This document shows positions 14,246 through 18,041 of a stretch of DNA of 18,041 nt, in pieces. A program made the translations under genes and the position numbers. The stretch lies in the NCBI GenBank assembly GCA_030609865.1, contig JAUWSZ010000003.1, positions 1 to 18,041 on the forward strand, read 5' to 3'. A model generated the notes under the pieces. It was not told the DNA's origin. It was given only the letters and a program-made list of their open reading frames with translations, and searched no databases. Source of the stretch: a bacterium (GTDB lineage Bacteria; Desulfobacterota; DSWW01). Position 1 is the stretch's first letter. Each line of letters starts with the position of its first letter.

Positions 14246-15130
14246 ATGATTCTTAATCCGAAAGAAACGGTGAAGAAGATCTCCAAGACCGTACTGGACA
14301 AGGGGGTCGTGCCGGCCTTCAACGCCGCCTACGAGTTCGACCGCAAGCGGGGTGGCAGGATGGTCAAGAGCTTCTTCAAGAGCTTCGAATGGCTTTACGC
14401 CCTGGCATACATACCCGCATTGCGGGACAGAATCCCGGCTTTGGATCCGGACCTGAACGACGTTTCTACGATCCCCATTAATAAGGATATCGAGGGGGCC
14501 GAGGGGATCGCCCTCCCCGAGGAGGTGCTGGACCGTCTGATCGACCTATCGAACTACCGTGTGATCCTCGACGGGTGCGCGTGCCGGAATATCTACGGAT
14601 GCGAAACCTACCCGCGGGACCTCGGTTGCATCTTCATGGGTGAATCTGCCAAGAAAATTCCCAAGGACTACAGCCGTGAGGCGAGCGTCGACGAGGCCAA
14701 GGCCCACGTTCGAAAGGCACTCGCAGCAGGACTTGTACCTATTGTGGGCGAGGCCAGGGCAGATCACGATCTCCTGCGTATACCCTTCGAAGGCACACTT
14801 CTCACCACCTGTTTCTGCTGCGAATGCTGCTGCCTTTCCCGCGCTTTTCGCCACGGACCCGTAGAAACGGTGAATGGTATCATGCATCCGGTGGAAGGGC
14901 TGTCTGTGGAAGTGACCGAAGAGTGTGTAGGATGCGGGACATGCGTGAAGAGCTGCTTCATAGAGGCGATCCAGGTGAGGGCCGGCCGGGCGGTCATCGA
15001 CGATTACTGTCGCGTTTGCGGCCGGTGTGCCGGTGCCTGCCCGCACAATGCCATCAAACTCAAGCTCGACAACCCACACGCAGTAGACGATGTGGTCAAC
15101 CGTATTCTGGGGAAGGTCGATTTGTCCTGA
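14246..15130 (+). CDS. Multi-cluster ferredoxin-like protein, divergent short form (array member 4)
   Basis: 294 residues with the same plan but clearly diverged from members 2 and 3. The N-terminus is lysine-rich (KETVKKISKTVLDKG) with an aromatic stretch FEWLYALAYIPAL. CACR lies at 111-114, followed by cysteines in IYGC and RDLGC; the cluster motif is CFCCECCC at 189-196, with glutamate where members 2 and 3 have proline. The 4Fe-4S motifs are Cys 227, 230, 233, 237 (followed by Phe rather than Pro) and Cys 255, 258, 261, 265. ATG 14246 follows GGAGGG by 5 bases and is preferred to an in-frame GTG at 14213, which abuts the preceding stop. Its place between the closely related pair and the long form argues for an old duplication. 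Confidence 0.86.
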   Translation: MILNPKETVKKISKTVLDKGVVPAFNAAYEFDRKRGGRMVKSFFKSFEWLYALAYIPALRDRIPALDPDLNDVSTIPINKDIEGAEGIALPEEVLDRLIDLSNYRVILDGCACRNIYGCETYPRDLGCIFMGESAKKIPKDYSREASVDEAKAHVRKALAAGLVPIVGEARADHDLLRIPFEGTLLTTCFCCECCCLSRAFRHGPVETVNGIMHPVEGLSVEVTEECVGCGTCVKSCFIEAIQVRAGRAVIDDYCRVCGRCAGACPHNAIKLKLDNPHAVDDVVNRILGKVDLS

Positions 15131-15176
15131 TTACTAAACAATCATTATTCGTAGGAAAGTCCAAAAGGAGATAAAC

Positions 15177-16280
15177 ATGCGAGGAACGGAAGATGTTTAT
15201 TCCCGACTGGGATTACGATTGAACGAACACCAGGTGAAGATGCTCCTCGTAGAGCCATTCTTCAAGATCCTCGAGGAATTCTACACCCCTGAAGAAGCCG
15301 AAGTGGGAGCGCAGTTCCCGATAGGCTGCTTTACGACCGCCGAGCTGAGCAAGACGTATAACCAGGACCCCGAATCCTTGACGGACAGGCTCGAATCCAT
15401 GGCCGACAAGGGCTTGATTTTTGTAATCAAAGGCAAGGACGGTGTGAGAAAATACACCCTCACGCAGTTCGTCCCGGGAGTCGTGGAATACCAGTTGATG
15501 CGGGGCAAGGACACGCCCAAGGACCGGAAAGTGGCCAGGATGCTGAAAGACTTCATGGAAGGGGAGATGCGCGACCTCATGGAGGCCGCCTTCCAGGATA
15601 CTGAAATGATGAAACAGATGATGCCGGAAGCGCCGGCTCGGATCATTACGGTTGAGGGCGAACTACCCCAGGCAACGGAGGTCTATTCTCATGAGAAACT
15701 GAGCGAATTAATCGATAAAGAGACCTGCTTTTCAGCGGCAACATGCTACTGCCGGCACCATAAATACTTGCTCGACGATCCGTGCAAGATCGAGGGCCTT
15801 CCTAAGCATTCCTGTCTCTTGCTAGGGGAAGCGGCAGATTATGCGATCGACCGTGGGTTCGGCAAGGAGATCACCAGGGATGAAGCCCAGGAAATCGTAT
15901 TGCTCTCCGAGAAGGCCGGATTGATGCACAATGTGGGGAATTACTCTGACCGGGCCTTCTTTGTCTGCAATTGCTGTGGCTGCTGCTGCGAGTTCCTGGG
16001 GACCGCCAAACGAACGCAAAACAATGTCATGCTGGAATACGCGAACTTTGTCGTGGCTGCAGACAAAGAGGCCTGTTCCGGTTGTGGGGATTGCATCGAC
16101 CGGTGCCAGATGGAGGCCCTGAGTCTTGTTGATGAGGTGATCTCTGTAAATGAAAAGATCTGTTTCGGTTGCGGGAACTGTGTGTCGGTGTGTCCAACGG
16201 AGAGCTTGTCGATGGTGCGGCGGGCGAGCGTGATACCTCCAAAGGCAAAGGAGAGACTGTCTCAAATGGGACTGGAGTAG
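15177..16280 (+). CDS. Multi-cluster ferredoxin-like protein, long form (array member 5)
   Basis: 367 residues, the same architecture as member 1. The N-terminal part (FYTPEEAEVGAQFP, then TAELSKTYNQDPESLTDRLE and a beta hairpin ending KYTL) again resembles a winged helix, and FVPGVVEYQLMRGKDTP repeats the shared block of member 1. The central module has CYCR at 190-193, cysteines in DDPCK and KHSCLLLGE, and CNCCGCCC at 264-271. The 4Fe-4S motifs are Cys 300, 303, 306, 310 and Cys 329, 332, 335, 339; only the second has proline after the last cysteine. An AAGGAG site precedes the ATG. The following pseudogene is a decayed copy of this gene or of a close sister. Confidence 0.87.
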   Translation: MRGTEDVYSRLGLRLNEHQVKMLLVEPFFKILEEFYTPEEAEVGAQFPIGCFTTAELSKTYNQDPESLTDRLESMADKGLIFVIKGKDGVRKYTLTQFVPGVVEYQLMRGKDTPKDRKVARMLKDFMEGEMRDLMEAAFQDTEMMKQMMPEAPARIITVEGELPQATEVYSHEKLSELIDKETCFSAATCYCRHHKYLLDDPCKIEGLPKHSCLLLGEAADYAIDRGFGKEITRDEAQEIVLLSEKAGLMHNVGNYSDRAFFVCNCCGCCCEFLGTAKRTQNNVMLEYANFVVAADKEACSGCGDCIDRCQMEALSLVDEVISVNEKICFGCGNCVSVCPTESLSMVRRASVIPPKAKERLSQMGLE

Positions 16281-16326
16281 ATTTGCGGGGTGGCTAGGGT
16301 GGCATGTGCACACGGGAAGGAACTTG

Positions 16327-16965
16327 ATGACCGAGGATATCTATTTCAAGTTAGGTGAGCGGCTGAACGAAAACCCGATGAAGTGGCCCTTGGACGATGT
16401 CTTCCTGGGTATCCTCCGAGAGTACTATACGGAAGAACAGGCAGCCACGCTTACCTGGTCGATAACCCCTGCAAGGTAGAGAACGTACCACAATATTCCT
16501 GTCTATCCTTCGGGAATGTAGCCGACTACGTGGTGGAGAGGAAATTCGGAAATCGCATTTCCAGGGAAGAATGTTACCGGGTTCTGGAAGCCACCGAAAA
16601 GGCCGGGTTGGTTCACAACACGAACAATTTTACAGGTGATCTTGTATTTGTTTGTAATTGTTGCGGCTGCTGCTGCGAGTTCCTGAAGATGATAAAGGAA
16701 CTCAATAATAAGGCGGCATTGGCTTACTCCAATTTCGAGGTAACCATTGATGAAGCATCCTGTACGGGGTGCGGTGATTGCCTGGAACGATGTTCCATGG
16801 AAGCCCTGAGGGTGTTTTGAGGAAATTATTTGTGTGAACGAGGACCATTGCATCGGCTGCGGCAACTGCGTGTCGGCATGCCCGACCGAGACGCTCTCCA
16901 TGGTCCGAAGAACAAACGTTGTCCCCCCTAAAGGCGGCATGACGATGGGAGGCCTTGCTGTATAG
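16327..16965 (+). pseudogene. Decayed long-form multi-cluster ferredoxin (array member 6)
   Basis: Three pieces match member 5 in order. Bases 16327-16443 (start MTEDIYFKLGERLNE) match its first 41 residues. A deletion of about 457 bases relative to member 5, between about 16443 and 16446, removes the rest of the winged-helix part and the CYCR motif and shifts the frame; the first frame stops at 16479. The middle piece, about 16446-16820, keeps a YLVDNPCK segment, CNCCGCCC and the first 4Fe-4S motif, then stops at a TGA (16818-16820) created by one extra T in the TTTT run at 16815-16818. The third piece (EEIICVNEDHCIGCGNC onward) has the second 4Fe-4S motif and ends at TAG 16963-16965. The two shifts cancel, so first and last pieces share a frame. 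A short middle protein might still be made; a sequencing error could explain only the T. Confidence 0.85.
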
Positions 16966-17005
16966 AACTTCCTTCAGATTCATAGACATGAAGGAGATGA
17001 TTATC

Positions 17006-17074
17006 ATGATGGTTGAGGAGAGGGTCATCCCGAAAAGTGTTGCAGGGCTTGAAAACAATCTTGAAATCGATTAG
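17006..17074 (+). CDS. Possible 22-residue small ORF
   Basis: ATG at 17006 follows AAGGAG by 9 bases and opens a frame of 22 codons (MMVEERVIPK to a TAG at 17072), in the 179-base gap between the decayed ferredoxin gene and the SCP2 gene. No homology is recognised. It may be the remnant of a gene start left by a deletion, or a chance ORF. The ribosome site is the only support. Confidence 0.25.
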   Translation: MMVEERVIPKSVAGLENNLEID

Positions 17075-17144
17075 AAAGGTGGGTCAGACGATGTTCATGG
17101 TGTAGTAAGGTGTTTCAGACAACCCAAGAAAGAGGAGAAGAGAG

Positions 17145-17513
17145 ATGGCAGAGCAAGCAAAGCCCCCAGAGGACATCACACCGGACGATTTTTATCTCAA
17201 GTGGCTTCCCGAGCAGTCGGCCGCGGCTGACCCCGCGCAGAAAGCGAAGGTCAAGGACATCAACGCCGTCATCCAGGTCGTTCTGACCGGAGATGGCGGT
17301 GGGGAATATTATATGGAACTTGCCGGGGGCGACTTCAAAACCTCCAAGGGCAAGGCCGATTCCCCGAATATGACCATTACGCAGGCGGTCGAGGACTGGC
17401 GAGAGATCAACGCCGGCCGGCTCAACCCGCAGATGGCCTTCATGTCCGGCAAGATCAAAGTCAGCGGAGACATGAGCCTCGCCATGAAGCTCGGGTCGAT
17501 CATGGGCGGCTGA
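17145..17513 (+). CDS. SCP2 sterol-binding domain protein
   Basis: 122 residues, made almost wholly of one SCP2 domain. Family features are the alternating strand IQVVLTGDGGGEYYMELAGG, the repeat of short strands up to NMTITQAVEDW, and the C-terminal helix region MAFMSGKIKVSGDMSLAMKLGSIM, which in SCP2 proteins closes a hydrophobic cavity. Such small proteins bind fatty acyl-CoAs, sterols or other lipids in the cytoplasm. A purine-rich AGAGGAGAAGAGAG lies before the ATG. It is the last gene before a strong terminator and runs in the same direction as the ferredoxin array, 179 bases downstream of the decayed copy, so it may be cotranscribed. In context it may present a hydrophobic substrate to the redox enzymes. 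Confidence 0.9.
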   Translation: MAEQAKPPEDITPDDFYLKWLPEQSAAADPAQKAKVKDINAVIQVVLTGDGGGEYYMELAGGDFKTSKGKADSPNMTITQAVEDWREINAGRLNPQMAFMSGKIKVSGDMSLAMKLGSIMGG

Positions 17514-17544
17514 TGCTTCGCCGTCGTTCTTGACGAAAAGATCG

Positions 17545-17581
17545 GAAAAGAGGGTCATGCTTGAAGGCCCTCTTTTCTTTT
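17545..17581 (+). terminator. Rho-independent terminator after the SCP2 gene
   Basis: GAAAAGAGGG at 17545-17554 pairs perfectly with CCCTCTTTTC at 17568-17577, with a 13-base loop whose outer bases may add a G-T and a C-G pair. The arm is followed by a T-rich tail. It lies 31 bases after the SCP2 stop and probably ends the plus-strand transcription unit. Confidence 0.85.
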
Positions 17582-17710
17582 GCTTCCAAGGCGGGCCGCC
17601 GTGGAAAGGCATCCGTGTAAATTCATGTCCCTCCTAAATGATTCGTTAAGGAACAATTTCATCTGACGGGTCCACGGGCGAGACGAATCGGGAAATGAAG
17701 GAGAGTCCGG

Positions 17711-18041
17711 ATGCTGTACCGAACGATGAAGAAAACAGGTGACAAGCTCTCCATCCTGGGGTTCGGATGTATGCGTGTCCCTCAGAAACTGGGCAGGATC
17801 GACGAAGCGAAGGCGACTCGGCAGATCCGTTCCGCCATTGACGAGGGCGTGAACTACGTCGACACGGCAATGATGTATCACATGGGGGCGAACGAGCCCT
17901 TTCTTGGACGGGCCCTCGCCGATGGATATCGTGAGAAGGTCAAGCTGGCCACAAAGCTTCCACCCTCAGCCGTGAAGACGCGGGGGGATATGGACCGGGT
18001 GCTCAACGCCCAGCTCTATATGCTCAACACAGGTTTCATTG
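17711..18041 (+). CDS. Aldo/keto reductase, N-terminal part
   Basis: The frame is open from ATG 17711 to the right edge (110 codons). The protein begins with MLYRTMKKTGDKLSILGFGCMR, and Asp51, Tyr56 (VDTAMMY) and Lys82 (LATKLP) correspond to three members of the aldo/keto reductase catalytic tetrad; the histidine should lie just beyond the window. The wording of the first strand and GFGCMR fits the bacterial subgroup that often carries a C-terminal 4Fe-4S domain, but that end is not visible. AAGGAGAG precedes the ATG by about 6 bases. It follows the terminator by 130 bases, so it has its own promoter or belongs to another unit; bases 17582-17710 show no other clear signal. Confidence 0.88.
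   Translation, partial: MLYRTMKKTGDKLSILGFGCMRVPQKLGRIDEAKATRQIRSAIDEGVNYVDTAMMYHMGANEPFLGRALADGYREKVKLATKLPPSAVKTRGDMDRVLNAQLYMLNTGFI

Overview
The window looks like a piece of a strictly anaerobic bacterial chromosome of moderately high GC. Most of its proteins are Fe-S, flavin or molybdopterin enzymes, and the style of several families (LuxE/LuxC pair, ferredoxins with extra Cys clusters, NADH:flavin oxidoreductases with a 4Fe-4S site) is what I would expect from a sulfate-reducing or syntrophic Desulfobacterota. That placement is an inference from gene content; no rRNA or tRNA is present to confirm it.

Layout. (1) Bases 1-109 hold the last 35 codons of a plus-strand acyl-CoA ligase that converges, 2 bases apart, on the next gene. 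(2) Bases 112-6254 are a minus-strand cluster, probably one operon, read in the order SDR dehydrogenase, Old Yellow Enzyme-type flavin/4Fe-4S reductase, molybdopterin oxidoreductase, FAD-dependent oxidoreductase. (3) Bases 6255-6533 are a divergent control region with a perfect 22-bp palindrome close to the plus-strand gene. (4) Bases 6534-16965 are a long plus-strand cluster with gaps of about 16-46 bases: a TetR/ferredoxin/nitroreductase fusion, a LuxE-like acyl-protein synthetase, a LuxC-like acyl reductase, then six tandem paralogues of an unusual ferredoxin family (five intact, the last a decayed copy). (5) Bases 17145-17581 hold an SCP2 lipid-carrier gene and a strong terminator. (6) An aldo/keto reductase begins at 17711 and runs off the right edge.

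The most notable content is the ferredoxin array. Every intact member has a C-x-C-R motif followed by a C-x-C-C-x-C-C-C cluster and then two classical 4Fe-4S motifs. The first and fifth members, and by its N-terminal remnant the sixth, add an N-terminal region that looks like a winged helix. I know of no characterised function for the C-x-C-C-x-C-C-C region. The array lies directly behind luxE- and luxC-like genes that have no luciferase nearby, and behind a regulator fused to a redox enzyme.

Working model (inference): the locus handles a hydrophobic carboxylate or carbonyl compound. LuxE/LuxC would activate and reduce (or, in reverse, oxidise) an acyl group; the multi-cluster ferredoxins would pass electrons; the SDR, OYE-type, Mo and FAD enzymes would carry out further redox steps on the carbon skeleton; the SCP2 protein would hold the lipid-like substrate. 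The TetR fusion, next to a palindromic operator between the two divergent clusters, could control both.
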